Positions 44,258 through 54,165 are shown, counted from the stretch's first letter. The stretch: DNA of 64,000 nucleotides from Aquimarina atlantica (GCF_000626715.1 NZ_AQRA01000013.1:1-64000); one strand, 5' to 3'. Made by a program: numbers and translations. The notes: a model not told the origin generated them from the sequence alone.

Positions 44258-45349
44258 TTTTAGCGATAGTTCATACTGCTTAGGAGTCATCCCTTCTATA
44301 GTCTTGAAGGTATTGTAAAATGTTGATTTAGAAGAAAACCCTGCTTCCTGAGCTATCCCTAAAATCGATAACTGCTGAGCCATTGGGGTTTGTACTAATC
44401 TTTTGAATTCGGTAACCCGAAAACCATTTATAAAATGATAAAAATTAGTTTCAGCATGAATATTTATAAGTCTGGAGAGTTCTTTTTCTTTTATCTGAAG
44501 AGATTCGGAGAGTGTTCGCAAATTTAATTCAGAATTTGCATACAATTTTTCTTTTTCGATTGTACTCTTAACCTCTTCAAATCGTTTTTGATCTTCAACG
44601 CTAGTTTCATTTATAGTAATCGTATGTATTTCGAATGGTTCTGATGGCAGATCTTGCGAATCATGGGTAAAAAGAGATGCTTTAAATATCTCTGACTGAG
44701 AAAACCCATTGTGGGCAATCCAATACACCATTATAAAAGAAAGTATTATCGAAATCGAATCAAGATATGGTTCTACCATTTCTTCTTCAAAACCTATAAA
44801 ACCTTCTACAAAATCAAATACAATAAATGCGAGGCTAATATAAATGATGGTCTTTATCCAGGATAGTCTCTTATTTTCTAATTCTGAATAGAAATTATTT
44901 AATTCTGATTTAAGTTCTTGCAATTTTTTCAAAATCAATACATATAATACAATCTCAATTGCATATTCCATTAAATCGATACCCCAAATCATTTCTTCAG
45001 AGTTCATAACAAATAGAATAATCAAATAGACTATAAACAAAGGTATAAACACATACTTCAACATTTTTAGATAAGGTCTATTTATCGTTTGATAGGTATA
45101 CATGTATAAAAGCGGGGCAATACATAAAGGAATAAGAAAAAGAATACGATCAAGTAGCACACCTTCTTCTATTTCATAATCCAATAAATCGACAAAAATA
45201 CCTAATGAAAAAATCCAAAGAAATAGTCCTAAAAAAATATTAGCTTTTTTATTAGCAGACTTCATAGTAAAAAAGAGAAGGCCCAACATTAGAGCCCCAG
45301 AAAATGAAAGAAGCTCTAAAATTGAGAAAAAAGATAAGTCTATAACCAT
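44246..45349 (-). CDS. Membrane-embedded AraC-family regulator
   Basis: The 367-aa protein has six or seven N-terminal hydrophobic helices (about 1-215) and a cytoplasmic AraC-type helix-turn-helix at the C-terminus (about 265-367; LRTLSESLQIKEKELSRLIN, LSILGIAQEAGFSSKSTFYN). The membrane part probably senses a signal, and the tail binds DNA. It is the first gene upstream of the TonB receptor on the same strand (81 bp), so it is the likely local regulator. A hairpin overlaps its stop codon. Confidence 0.86.
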   Translation of the reverse strand: MVIDLSFFSILELLSFSGALMLGLLFFTMKSANKKANIFLGLFLWIFSLGIFVDLLDYEIEEGVLLDRILFLIPLCIAPLLYMYTYQTINRPYLKMLKYVFIPLFIVYLIILFVMNSEEMIWGIDLMEYAIEIVLYVLILKKLQELKSELNNFYSELENKRLSWIKTIIYISLAFIVFDFVEGFIGFEEEMVEPYLDSISIILSFIMVYWIAHNGFSQSEIFKASLFTHDSQDLPSEPFEIHTITINETSVEDQKRFEEVKSTIEKEKLYANSELNLRTLSESLQIKEKELSRLINIHAETNFYHFINGFRVTEFKRLVQTPMAQQLSILGIAQEAGFSSKSTFYNTFKTIEGMTPKQYELSLKKSE

Positions 45350-45430
45350 AGATACAAAGTAAGAATTATTTAATAAGATTTTAAAGAATCCCCTTTTGTT
45401 TTCTACTATTAAAATTCATTTTTAAATAAT

Positions 45431-45462
45431 AAACCCTTACGAATAATTACTCGCAAGGGTTT
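45431..45462 (-). terminator. Terminator after the isochorismatase-like gene
   Basis: On the minus strand AAACCCTTGCGA pairs with TCGTAAGGGTTT (one mismatch) and is followed by T-rich sequence. It lies about 70 bases beyond the stop at 45534. Confidence 0.65.
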
Positions 45463-45533
45463 CTATCATAAAAAAATCAATCCTCAATTATGAAATAATC
45501 ACATTTCACATTTTTTGTAATCCAAATAGTTTA

Positions 45534-46262
45534 CTATTTATAACTATTGATTTCTTTAACAATGTCTTTGGTTGTAAAAACATGACTAGCGATCATCTGA
45601 AAATTTACCACCGCTGCTTCATAGGCATTTAAACCGGGTAAAATAGCTCCTGCCGTTGCATCTTTTACTACAGCTACATCAAAACCTGATTCTACAAGAT
45701 CTCTCATGTGTGATTCTGTACACAGGTTCGCAGACATACCTGCCAATATCACTTTACTATACCCATGTTTGCGTAATTGCAATGCCAAATCATTAGATTC
45801 TGGCCCATATACTTTGTGAGGACTTGTGACAATAACATTATCTTTTTTAATATACTTTTTGTACTTATCTAACCAATCTGCTCCAGAACCTTCAAAACCT
45901 TCTGTAGATAATGCATCTTTTCTATCAAACATATTGATTTTATGCATTAATGCTTCTAGTGCTCCTTCTATTTCCCAGGTATGATCATGAGGATAATAAT
46001 AATGCGGAGAAACAAAAACAGTAATGTTTTTTTGTTGTGCTACTTTAAATAATGCTTCGATATTATCAACTGTATTATTTGCGGTAACACTTTCTCCTAC
46101 TACTCCCCAGGTTACACCGTTAGGGCTTAAAAAATCGTTTTGGGGATCTGTAATTACAATGGCTGTATTTTGATCTACAGTAAATCCTGGATCCGGTAAT
46201 TGTGCATATACACTTGTTAAACCTGATATGATTAACGTTACTAGTATTATTATTTTTTTCAT
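45534..46262 (-). CDS. Exported isochorismatase-family cysteine hydrolase
   Basis: A 242-aa protein with a signal peptide (ending SVYAQ) and the isochorismatase/nicotinamidase fold. The catalytic Asp is in VITDPQNDF, and the Cys is in GMSANLCTESHMRDLVESG. The N-terminal signal is uncommon in this mostly cytoplasmic family and suggests action on an external amide or ester. An AraC-type regulator gene lies upstream on the same strand, 102 bp away, and could control it. Substrate unknown. Confidence 0.85.
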   Translation of the reverse strand: MKKIIILVTLIISGLTSVYAQLPDPGFTVDQNTAIVITDPQNDFLSPNGVTWGVVGESVTANNTVDNIEALFKVAQQKNITVFVSPHYYYPHDHTWEIEGALEALMHKINMFDRKDALSTEGFEGSGADWLDKYKKYIKKDNVIVTSPHKVYGPESNDLALQLRKHGYSKVILAGMSANLCTESHMRDLVESGFDVAVVKDATAGAILPGLNAYEAAVVNFQMIASHVFTTKDIVKEINSYK

Positions 46263-46363
46263 TGTCTTATTCTTTAGATTAATACTTAATTTGACAATGC
46301 AAAGATGGTGCAGAGAAGCAAGTCTTTGTTAGGTAACTATTCCCGAAGTGTTGGCAATTTTTC

Positions 46364-47188
46364 CTAGCTTACCTTTTCTTTGAATTCTGAAGGAGAAATC
46401 CCTTCCTGGTTTTTAAAAAATCTACTAAATGCCTGTACATCTTCATACCCAATTTCGTAAGCGATTTCTTTGATCTGCATATTTGTGTAATGCAAAAGTC
46501 TTCTTGCTTCAAGCATTTTACGATCCTGTATATATTGCAGAGGAGTTTTGGATCCCATCTTTGAAAAAATATTAGACAATGTCTTTGGAGACTTAAATAA
46601 TAACTCGGCATACTCGGATACGTGATGCTTTGTCTTGAAATGTTGTTCTACCAAAAAATTAAACTCTCTTATAATATCAGAATCTGCTTTTTCATTGGGA
46701 TAATTCTCTTTTGACTTATATATTCTGGCACAAAGAATCAAATATCTTTTAAGCATCATTTGCAACATCTCTATTTGCAAACTATCATTAGATTGCATCT
46801 CTATAGTAAACATTTTCCATAACGTCTCAAATTTGTCTAATTCTTTGTCTGGAATTTGAATGATTGGTAATTGCGATGCCCCAAAGAATAAAATACCTTT
46901 ACAACCTACCTCGGTATCGTGATCAAGAATACAATAGAAAGGTCTATTAAATCTTAAAAACCGAATACAGTCAATATTATTGATTTCTACCTTATGAAAT
47001 TCTGTTAAGAAAACAATTTCATTCTTAGAGAATGCATGCTTCTTTCCATCAATTATGAGTTCGTTGTGATCAGATTCAAACCATAAAATAGTCAAACTAC
47101 TTTCTATAGTTTCATTTATTATTTTACTATTTTGATTATTGATGGTCTCTAATTGAAGATACTCCTTTATGTTTCCTAAAAATATCAT
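46364..47188 (-). CDS. AraC-family transcriptional regulator
   Basis: The 274-aa regulator (ATG at 47188 preferred over an upstream TTG) has an N-terminal cupin-like ligand domain (about 25-130, including IDGKKHAFSKNEIVFL). A helical linker precedes a C-terminal AraC helix-turn-helix (about 180-274; HHVSEYAELLFKSPKTLSNI, MQIKEIAYEIGYEDVQAFSR). It lies upstream of and co-directional with the isochorismatase-like gene, its most likely target. Confidence 0.9.
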   Translation of the reverse strand: MIFLGNIKEYLQLETINNQNSKIINETIESSLTILWFESDHNELIIDGKKHAFSKNEIVFLTEFHKVEINNIDCIRFLRFNRPFYCILDHDTEVGCKGILFFGASQLPIIQIPDKELDKFETLWKMFTIEMQSNDSLQIEMLQMMLKRYLILCARIYKSKENYPNEKADSDIIREFNFLVEQHFKTKHHVSEYAELLFKSPKTLSNIFSKMGSKTPLQYIQDRKMLEARRLLHYTNMQIKEIAYEIGYEDVQAFSRFFKNQEGISPSEFKEKVS

Positions 47189-47198
47189 ATAAAGCAAG

Positions 47199-47612
47199 TT
47201 ATGGTAATTCTGTTTCTTTTGTACCTTCTCTAATAAATGAATTAGTTAGTTCTGATGCATGTTGTGCTTTTCTGGTAAACAAATATATCCAAAATATTCT
47301 GGCATATTTATAATTCGTAGTACTCAACAATACAGCACTCACAGATAAAATAATAAAAAAATGGACTGGTTTTGTTATAAAAAAACTACTTAACAAATAA
47401 ATTATAATCCCTTCGGCAACGGTTAAACCATAACTCACATACATTGCTCCATAAAAGTAACCAGGTTCAATCAAAAATTTATGATTACAATGTGGGCATT
47501 TCTCATTCATTTTAGGCAATTTCAATGCAAACACTCCTCTTTTTTTAATAAAAATATCTCCTTCTTCACACTTTGAACATTTTCCCTTTAGGATATTTAT
47601 CACGGTTTTCAT
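47199..47612 (-). CDS. DUF983 membrane protein with zinc-ribbon start
   Basis: A 137-aa protein if the start is the ATG at 47612 (MKTVINILKGKCSKCEEGDI). Two CxxC pairs (CSKC and CPHC) near the N-terminus form a likely zinc ribbon, and two transmembrane helices follow (about 60-100). This is the DUF983 pattern. The protein could be membrane-associated and metal-binding, but no function is established. It lies 10 bp upstream of the AraC gene on the same strand. Confidence 0.8.
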   Translation of the reverse strand: MKTVINILKGKCSKCEEGDIFIKKRGVFALKLPKMNEKCPHCNHKFLIEPGYFYGAMYVSYGLTVAEGIIIYLLSSFFITKPVHFFIILSVSAVLLSTTNYKYARIFWIYLFTRKAQHASELTNSFIREGTKETELP

Positions 47613-47710
47613 AAAAACTATTCTTTTTATTGCAAAATATGGACATTTTGAAGTTTTCATATTTTATTATTTACACTTTTATTTGTATAATTAAGACATT
47701 TATTATATTT

Positions 47711-48592
47711 ATGAATCTTCCTATTTTAGATATTACGCAATTTCGCGATACCGGGAGTGTTGAAAATTTTTATGCAAATGACTTTGCAACTCATCTATTA
47801 AATAATCGAGATATTATATCTCATCCGCATAAGCATAATTTTTATCTTTCTGTTTTATTTATTGAAGGAACAGGAGTTCACGAAATTGATTTTGAGTCCT
47901 ATGAGATTAAACCCGGAAGTGTTTTTCTTTTAAGACCTGGTCAGACACATTTCTGGAAATTTACGACCAAAGGTAAAGGGTATATTATTTTTCATTCTAA
48001 GGAGTTTTACGAAGCTATTGGGCGAAACAAAAATCTTTCTATTTTTCCGTTTTTTTTCTCAAATCAAAACTCCCCTTGTATCTACCTTGATAAAAAAACA
48101 CAAGCATTAATTGAGCCTCTTTTTATTTCTATTTTAAATGAATCTCGATCTAATGCTTTATTAAAAAAACAGAAGCTAGTTAATCTTATTGATCTCATCT
48201 ATATAGAATTATCACGTCTTGTTCTAAAGGACAGTTTTGAGGACCTGGTAAATTCTAAAAATCTCACGATGAAACTACATAAGTTTGAACAATTGATAGA
48301 AGAAAAATATAAGAGGCAAAAATCTGCTATTGCCTATGCAGAATCAATGAATATAAGTGTAAAGCACCTAAATCGAATATGCAAAGAGACTATTGGTAAA
48401 ACGACAACAGATCTTATTTTAGAAAGAGTTATTCTTGAGGCTAAACGACAAATTTTATATTCAGAAAATAATTTAACAGAGATCGCCTGGGACCTGGGAT
48501 ATGATGATTATTCTCATTTTTCAAAATTATTTAAACAAAGAAGTGGCATGTCTCCTTCTCAATTTCAAAAAATGTATCTAAAAAAAGCTTAA
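47711..48592 (+). CDS. AraC-family transcriptional regulator
   Basis: The 293-aa regulator begins at MNLPILDITQFRDTGSVENF (ATG at 47711; an in-frame upstream start would add a hydrophobic stretch and is less likely). An AraC ligand-binding cupin domain (about 30-140, IISHPHKHNFYLSVLFI and GSVFLLRPGQTHFW) precedes a C-terminal HTH domain (about 195-293, SMNISVKHLNRICKET and NLTEIAWDLGYDDYSHFS). It is divergent from DUF983 and about 100 bp before a PAP2 gene. Confidence 0.92.
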   Translation: MNLPILDITQFRDTGSVENFYANDFATHLLNNRDIISHPHKHNFYLSVLFIEGTGVHEIDFESYEIKPGSVFLLRPGQTHFWKFTTKGKGYIIFHSKEFYEAIGRNKNLSIFPFFFSNQNSPCIYLDKKTQALIEPLFISILNESRSNALLKKQKLVNLIDLIYIELSRLVLKDSFEDLVNSKNLTMKLHKFEQLIEEKYKRQKSAIAYAESMNISVKHLNRICKETIGKTTTDLILERVILEAKRQILYSENNLTEIAWDLGYDDYSHFSKLFKQRSGMSPSQFQKMYLKKA

Positions 48593-48668
48593 ATTTTTAT
48601 TCTTGCATCACATCTCTGTTTTTTGTTCAAATATTTCGTGTGGTATGATTTATTTATGAATAAGTTAC

Positions 48669-48676
48669 TATTTTTG
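48669..48676 (+). promoter_or_regulatory. Predicted -7 element of the PAP2 gene
   Basis: TATTTTTG (48669-48676) matches the Bacteroidota -7 consensus, 18 bases before the ATG at 48694. No clear -33 element was found at the expected distance. Confidence 0.45.
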
Positions 48677-48693
48677 CATAGCAAATCCCTACT

Positions 48694-49575
48694 ATGAAAT
48701 ACACTAAACCACTGCTAATCTGCATTTTATTAGCTTCTACATTCTCTATTTATGCTCAGGATTCTCATGACATGCAAGATTCTCAAAATGTTGGTGATAC
48801 ACTAGAAACTAAGTCTGAAATGACCACCTGGCAAATGATGAAGCATGATGGTATGTCTGTATATGGTGGTGTAAAACATGTTTATACCGGTCCATTAAGA
48901 TGGAAAGGAAAAGACTGGTTAACTTTTGGTGGGGTTATTGCCGGGAATGCCATTCTTTTGGCAGTAGACGAGCCTGCCAATGATGTTTTCAGAAAACAAG
49001 GCGATGGGGTTCCCGACCTTATAAAAGAAGCCGGTTTTAGATTTGGAAAGCCCTTGTTAAACTATGGATTAACGACTAGCGTTTATACTTTAGGACTTAT
49101 TACAAAAAATGAAAAAATTAGACGAACCGGCGTTCTTCTTATCGCATCTGCAACTGCGGGAGGGCTTCTTCAAACATTAGGAAAAACTGCTGTAGGTCGT
49201 GCACGACCTTTAGAAGGTGAGGGGAACTTAAGTTTTCGTTTTTGGTCTAATGAAGCTGGATATCATTCTTTTCCTTCGGGACATGCAATTTTGGCGTTTA
49301 CTACAGCACATGCGTTTGCTAAACAATTTGATAACTTATTCGTAAAGGGTGGAATTTATGCTCTGGGCCTGGTCACTCCGGTTTCACGATTGTGGGATGG
49401 TGCACATTGGTTGACCGATGTTACACTTGGGATAGTAATGAGTGTATTTATTGTTGACAGTGTTGATAATTATTTGAAGAAAGATAAGCGTTATGCTTTT
49501 GGCTCTAAAAAACACAAAATCCGATGGAATTTACGAGTAGGCGTTGGACAGATAGGTGTTGTTGGCAGATTTTAA
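48694..49575 (+). CDS. PAP2-family phosphatase, exported
   Basis: The 293-aa protein has a signal peptide (ending SIYAQ) and the three motifs of the PAP2/acid phosphatase family: KTAVGRARP, SFPSGHA and SRLWDGAHWLTD. These contain the conserved Arg, Ser-Gly-His and Arg-His-Asp residues. Such enzymes remove phosphate from lipid phosphates or undecaprenyl pyrophosphate. The C-terminal 30 residues are basic and beta-like. It ends 6 bp before the convergent glpD stop. Confidence 0.9.
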   Translation: MKYTKPLLICILLASTFSIYAQDSHDMQDSQNVGDTLETKSEMTTWQMMKHDGMSVYGGVKHVYTGPLRWKGKDWLTFGGVIAGNAILLAVDEPANDVFRKQGDGVPDLIKEAGFRFGKPLLNYGLTTSVYTLGLITKNEKIRRTGVLLIASATAGGLLQTLGKTAVGRARPLEGEGNLSFRFWSNEAGYHSFPSGHAILAFTTAHAFAKQFDNLFVKGGIYALGLVTPVSRLWDGAHWLTDVTLGIVMSVFIVDSVDNYLKKDKRYAFGSKKHKIRWNLRVGVGQIGVVGRF

Positions 49576-49581
49576 CTCGTT

Positions 49582-51285
49582 TTATTCAAATTCTTTTTCA
49601 TAATAAGTAGTAGCATCTTGTAATAATAAATCAAGGTATCTATTTTCGGTTTCGATACGAATTTCATCCCATTTTAAATATTCAACAATATCTCCTTGAA
49701 TCAATAATCGATATTTATGAACACTATTTATATTGAAATAGAGTCTCCCCGTTCTTCTTACAAAGAAATCCGCTAAGCCATTGGTCATTTCGTAGTGAAT
49801 ACAATACCATAGTTCTGCACGTATCAATCGTTCTATTATTTCATCATTTGGAAAACGCTTCATATTATCTATAATAATATCTGCTTGTTTACCATAAGTC
49901 GAAGTAAGGTACCAACCATAATATGGATCCTCTAGTTTTAAAGCTTTAAGTTGTTGAGTAATATTATATTGGTATGCTTGTACTTCTTCGGTATCTTTAA
50001 GAGGTGTACTGGTAAGTGGTATTTTCTGTGTATGTGATTCAGAAAACTTTCCCCTTGTTTTATCACTCAAAGTTTTAAGTACGGTATCAATTACCCGCTG
50101 TGCCATTTTACGATATCCGGTAAGTTTTCCTCCTGCTATAGAAATCAAGCCTGTTTTTGACACAAATATTTCGTCTTTTCTAGACAATTCTGAAGGATCT
50201 TTGCCATCTTCATGAATTAAAGGTCGTAATCCCGCCCAATTCGACTCAATATCATCTCTGGTAAGTTTTAGACCAGGAAACATATGATTTACTGCTTTCA
50301 GTAAATAGTCTGCATCTTGTTTTGTAGCGACTACCCGATTAAGGTTTGCATTATAATCGGTATCTGTGGTTCCTACATAAGTTGCTCTTCCTCTGGGAAT
50401 AGCAAAAATCATTCTACCATCCGGCACATCAAAGTAGATAGATTGTGTAAGAGGAAACCGATTTCTAGAAAAAACAAGATGTACACCTTTGGTCAAATGT
50501 AGATGCTTACTACCCATCGAGTGATCTTTTTCTCGTAGCAAGTCTACCCATGGTCCTGCTGCAGAAATATAACTTCTGGATCGAATTGAAAAACTTTTCT
50601 TTGTATTATGATCTATACATTTAAGGCTTCTGATCTTACCTTCTTCATCATAATTAAAAGAAGTCATTTCGCAATAATTGATACTATTAGCCCCAAAAGA
50701 AGCAGCTTTTTTTAGCAATTCTATAGTAAGTCGAGCATCATCTGTCCTGTATTCTGCATAGTATCCTCCTCCTGTAAGTCCTTCTTCGCCAAGCAAAGGT
50801 TCTTTACTTAATGTTTCTTGTGCGCTAAGCATTTTTCGCTTGTCGTCACCTTCTACATTAGCCAAAAAATCATAGATTTTTAATCCTACAGATGCCATAA
50901 ACTTACCGTATGTTCCTCCTTCGATAATAGGAAGCAACATCTTTTCTGGCATTACCAAATGTGGCGCTAATTTATGTACTATTGCCCGTTCACTTCCTGA
51001 TTCTTTAACCAGGCCGATTTCCATTTGTTTTAGATATCTAAGCCCACCATGAATAAGTTTAGTAGATTTATTACTGGTACCAGAGGCAAAATCATTTTTC
51101 TCTACCAGGCAAACTTTTAACCCTCTGGAAGCTGCATCTAAGGCGGTTCCGGCCCCTGTGACTCCTCCACCAATCACAACCAGATCATATAGTTCATTTT
51201 TTGCACTTTGTACCTGCGCATCGCGATCCAAAACCGAAAACCTAATCGGACTTTCTTCTTTTGCTGTACGCTTATTTTTATTCAC
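49582..51285 (-). CDS. glpD: Glycerol-3-phosphate dehydrogenase (FAD)
   Basis: GlpD oxidises glycerol-3-phosphate to dihydroxyacetone phosphate at the membrane. The 567-aa protein shows the FAD-binding VVIGGGVTGAGTALDAASRG near residue 36, KLIHGGLRYL, GPWVDLLR and GTTDTDYN, with a C-terminal DAO_C domain. It lies 33 bp downstream of a LacI-type regulator on the same strand and is probably co-transcribed with it. No glpK or glpF is present in the window. Confidence 0.94.
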   Translation of the reverse strand: MNKNKRTAKEESPIRFSVLDRDAQVQSAKNELYDLVVIGGGVTGAGTALDAASRGLKVCLVEKNDFASGTSNKSTKLIHGGLRYLKQMEIGLVKESGSERAIVHKLAPHLVMPEKMLLPIIEGGTYGKFMASVGLKIYDFLANVEGDDKRKMLSAQETLSKEPLLGEEGLTGGGYYAEYRTDDARLTIELLKKAASFGANSINYCEMTSFNYDEEGKIRSLKCIDHNTKKSFSIRSRSYISAAGPWVDLLREKDHSMGSKHLHLTKGVHLVFSRNRFPLTQSIYFDVPDGRMIFAIPRGRATYVGTTDTDYNANLNRVVATKQDADYLLKAVNHMFPGLKLTRDDIESNWAGLRPLIHEDGKDPSELSRKDEIFVSKTGLISIAGGKLTGYRKMAQRVIDTVLKTLSDKTRGKFSESHTQKIPLTSTPLKDTEEVQAYQYNITQQLKALKLEDPYYGWYLTSTYGKQADIIIDNMKRFPNDEIIERLIRAELWYCIHYEMTNGLADFFVRRTGRLYFNINSVHKYRLLIQGDIVEYLKWDEIRIETENRYLDLLLQDATTYYEKEFE

Positions 51286-51318
51286 TATAATTATTTAGAT
51301 GTTTACCTCTACTTATAT

Positions 51319-52329
51319 TTAATGGGTAGAATCTCTTAAAATTAAAGACGTCTTAACGATTTCGGTATTGGTTTTGTAATTCTCAACAAAATCATCCAAT
51401 TGATTCACTAAAATCTGAGCAGCTTTTACTCCTAAATCCTCGGCATGTTGAGAAACAGTTGTAAGTTTTGGGTACGAATACTTAGACAATAATCCGTCGG
51501 TAAATCCTATAACCGAAATATCTTCTGGGATTTTATATCCTAATTTATGCGACATATTTATGGTAATAGCGGCAGCCGTTTCATCTAACCCAAGAACCGC
51601 ATCAATATCATTATTTTTAAGAAATTTCTCTATTTCCTGTTCATTATTATTAGAATCCTTTACTACCAATTCTATTAAAGATATCTGATCATTAACACCT
51701 ACGGCTTCTCTTGCTCCTTCTAAACGTAAATTAGCTACACTTAGACCCCCGATTGTTGTAATTATGGCTATCTTTTTACAACCCGTATCAATAAGATATT
51801 TCGCTGCTGTTTTTGAAGCTTGTTTATCATTAACAATCACTTTATCACAATCGATCTCTTCTGTAACTCTATCAAACATTACAATCGGTACATTATCTCT
51901 TTTAAGTTCTTTGAAATGGTCGAATTTATTGAGAACCTGCGTTTCCTGACTTAGTGAAACAATAAATCCATCAACACTACTATAGTTTAACATCTCTACA
52001 TATTCTACTTCTTTTTTATACGATTCGTTTGTAATACAGGTCACTATTTTATATCCATTTTCTGAAGCTTCCTGTTCAATTCCGTAAAGGACTTTTGCAA
52101 AAAAATGATTGAGAATTTCGGGTAATATTACTCCTATCGTCTTGGTTTTATTACTTTTTAAGCTAACTGCCAGTGCATTGGGTTTATAATTATAAAAATC
52201 TGCAAGTTCATGCACTCTGGTAATGGTCTTTTGACTAATCTCTGAGTCGTTTTTTAACGATTTTGAAACTGTAGAAATAGAAAGATTTAATTCTCTGGCA
52301 AGTTGTTTTAGGGTTACTTTTTTCCTCAT
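51319..52329 (-). CDS. LacI-family transcriptional regulator
   Basis: A 336-aa regulator with a LacI helix-turn-helix (residues 3-50, VTLKQLARELNLSISTVSKS) and a periplasmic-binding-protein-like effector domain. The latter includes the typical KTIGVILPEILNHFFAKVL and DAVLGLDETAA. It lies directly upstream of glpD and probably controls it or its own operon. The effector is probably a sugar or glycerol-related molecule, but cannot be named. Confidence 0.92.
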   Translation of the reverse strand: MRKKVTLKQLARELNLSISTVSKSLKNDSEISQKTITRVHELADFYNYKPNALAVSLKSNKTKTIGVILPEILNHFFAKVLYGIEQEASENGYKIVTCITNESYKKEVEYVEMLNYSSVDGFIVSLSQETQVLNKFDHFKELKRDNVPIVMFDRVTEEIDCDKVIVNDKQASKTAAKYLIDTGCKKIAIITTIGGLSVANLRLEGAREAVGVNDQISLIELVVKDSNNNEQEIEKFLKNNDIDAVLGLDETAAAITINMSHKLGYKIPEDISVIGFTDGLLSKYSYPKLTTVSQHAEDLGVKAAQILVNQLDDFVENYKTNTEIVKTSLILRDSTH

Positions 52330-52610
52330 AGCTTCAATTTTGGCTTCATAGTATTAGAAGAAGAACTGTCGTACTTCAACGCCTAAATTAAGCTTTTTTC
52401 TTAACGTAATATTAATATAGTGATGAGTTTGTAGTGTAATTCCTATATTTTTGCCAAAAAAATAGTTCATTTATTAATTAGGGTTTTTTATCTTACATAT
52501 CTTTAAGAATTCACATACTTTTTAAAGAAATAAACAATTTCTTATGTAAGTATAACATACCATCAACGACATAATATTGCGTGTCTGTAACTCAAAAAAA
52601 ATAATCCCAT

Positions 52611-52946
52611 ATGTCAAAAACATATTATGACCCTGCCGACTTAAGAAAATTTGGAAAAATCACTGAGTGGAGTGAAGAATTAGGAACTAAATTCTTTGAT
52701 TACTACGGTAAGGTTTTTGAAGAAGGAGCATTAAGTGCCAGAGAAAAATCATTAATTGCACTTGCCGTTTCTCATGTTGTAAAATGCCCTTATTGTATCG
52801 ATGCTTATACCAAGGACGGACTACAACGAGGGATTACAAAAGAAGAAATGATGGAGGCGGTACATGCCGGTGCTGCGATAGAAAGTGGTGCCACTTTGGT
52901 TCACGGAGTGCAGATGATGAATAAATATGAAAAGCTTTCTATGTAA
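52611..52946 (+). CDS. AhpD/CMD-like protein of arsenosugar clusters
   Basis: A 111-aa carboxymuconolactone-decarboxylase/AhpD-fold protein with the redox CxxC (Cys59 and Cys62 in KCPYCIDAYT) and the family His84 (VHAGAAIES). The short length and the STK/YYDPADLRKFGKI start match the protein known as 'arsenosugar biosynthesis-associated peroxidase-like' (TIGR04169 as I recall). It may handle peroxides or an arsenic redox state. It begins the plus-strand cluster, 133 bp before arsS. Confidence 0.82.
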   Translation: MSKTYYDPADLRKFGKITEWSEELGTKFFDYYGKVFEEGALSAREKSLIALAVSHVVKCPYCIDAYTKDGLQRGITKEEMMEAVHAGAAIESGATLVHGVQMMNKYEKLSM

Positions 52947-53079
52947 GTAAATTTGACCTTCTTAGAACGAAAACTTTATAAGGCAATGATGCTACATTAT
53001 ACTGCTAAAGGAAGTGAAATCAAAAAAGATCAGTTCTAATTAGAATAGCCCCAAAAGAAGTATAATCCAAGAACAGAAG

Positions 53080-54147
53080 ATGTCAGAAGTTAAAAAAAAA
53101 CAGTCTTTACATAAACGAAATGATCAGTTAGCAAATACCACGAGGCAATTAGAAATCCTGAACAATGGTATTTTTGCTAATGGAGAACTCCCTCGGTTTG
53201 CCGATAAAATTGCAGAAATTGGTCATTCTACTTTGCGCCCTAATAAGCTAGAAATTTTACAAATTAATGTAGGGTATATGTGCAATCAGGTTTGTGAACA
53301 TTGTCATGTAGATGCAGGTCCTGATCGTAAAGAAATCATGACTAAGGAAACCATGCAGCAATGCCTGGATGTTATAAAAAAAACCGGAGCTCATACTTTG
53401 GATTTAACAGGAGGAGCCCCCGAAATGAATCCTAATTTTAGATGGTTTGTTGAAGAAGCAAGTAAAGCAGGAATCAAAGATTTTATTGTACGTAGCAACC
53501 TTACGATTATTAGAGCGAATAAAAAATATTATGACCTTCCTGATTTTTTCAAAAAACATAATGTACATGTAGTCTCTTCTATGCCTCACTGGACCAGGGG
53601 GAAAACAGATAAGCAACGAGGGGATGGTGTTTTTGACAAATCTATAAAAGCACTTCAGGAGCTTAATGATAGAGGGTATGGCATGCCCGATAGTGGCTTA
53701 AGGTTAGATTTGGTCTACAATCCTTCGGGAGCATTCTTGCCAGGAAATCAGGCATCTATGGAAAAAGATTTTAAAAAGGCCTTATTAGAAGATTTCAATA
53801 TTCAATTTCATAATCTTTTTGCAATTACCAATTTACCGATTAGTAGGTTTTTGGATTACCTAATCGCTTCAGAAAATTATGAAGATTATATGTATGCATT
53901 GGTAGAAGCATATAATCCGGTTGCTGTAGCAAATGTAATGTGTACTAATACGATCTCTGTAAGTTGGGACGGATGGTTATATGATTGTGATTTTAATCAG
54001 ATGCTAGATCTTAAAGTAGCCAGTAAAGTAAAACATATAAGTGAATATAACGAAGAATTACTTCAGGACAGAAATATTATCATTTCACAACATTGTTATG
54101 GATGTACAGCCGGAGCGGGAAGTAGTTGCCAGGGAACAGTGGCCTAA
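53080..54147 (+). CDS. arsS: Arsenosugar biosynthesis radical SAM protein ArsS
   Basis: ArsS is a radical SAM enzyme that adds a 5'-deoxyadenosyl group to dimethylarsenite in arsenosugar formation. The 355-aa protein has the radical SAM cluster motif Cys68-Cys72-Cys75 (CNQVCEHC), LTGGAPEMNP, and a cysteine-rich C-terminal DUF3641 domain. In that domain, WDGWLYDCDFNQML and CYGCTAGAGSSCQG supply further conserved cysteines. Some relatives carry selenocysteine here; this one has only Cys codons and no in-frame TGA. It is followed by the rhodanese gene 18 bp downstream. Confidence 0.92.
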   Translation: MSEVKKKQSLHKRNDQLANTTRQLEILNNGIFANGELPRFADKIAEIGHSTLRPNKLEILQINVGYMCNQVCEHCHVDAGPDRKEIMTKETMQQCLDVIKKTGAHTLDLTGGAPEMNPNFRWFVEEASKAGIKDFIVRSNLTIIRANKKYYDLPDFFKKHNVHVVSSMPHWTRGKTDKQRGDGVFDKSIKALQELNDRGYGMPDSGLRLDLVYNPSGAFLPGNQASMEKDFKKALLEDFNIQFHNLFAITNLPISRFLDYLIASENYEDYMYALVEAYNPVAVANVMCTNTISVSWDGWLYDCDFNQMLDLKVASKVKHISEYNEELLQDRNIIISQHCYGCTAGAGSSCQGTVA

Positions 54148-54165
54148 TATTTCTTGAAACCCAAA

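Noticed and set aside
52986..53039. A 17-codon frame MMLHYTAKGSEIKKDQF between the AhpD-like and arsS genes
   Set aside because: Too short, no leader or repeat pattern, and no sign of coding pressure; it may be leader sequence or decay.
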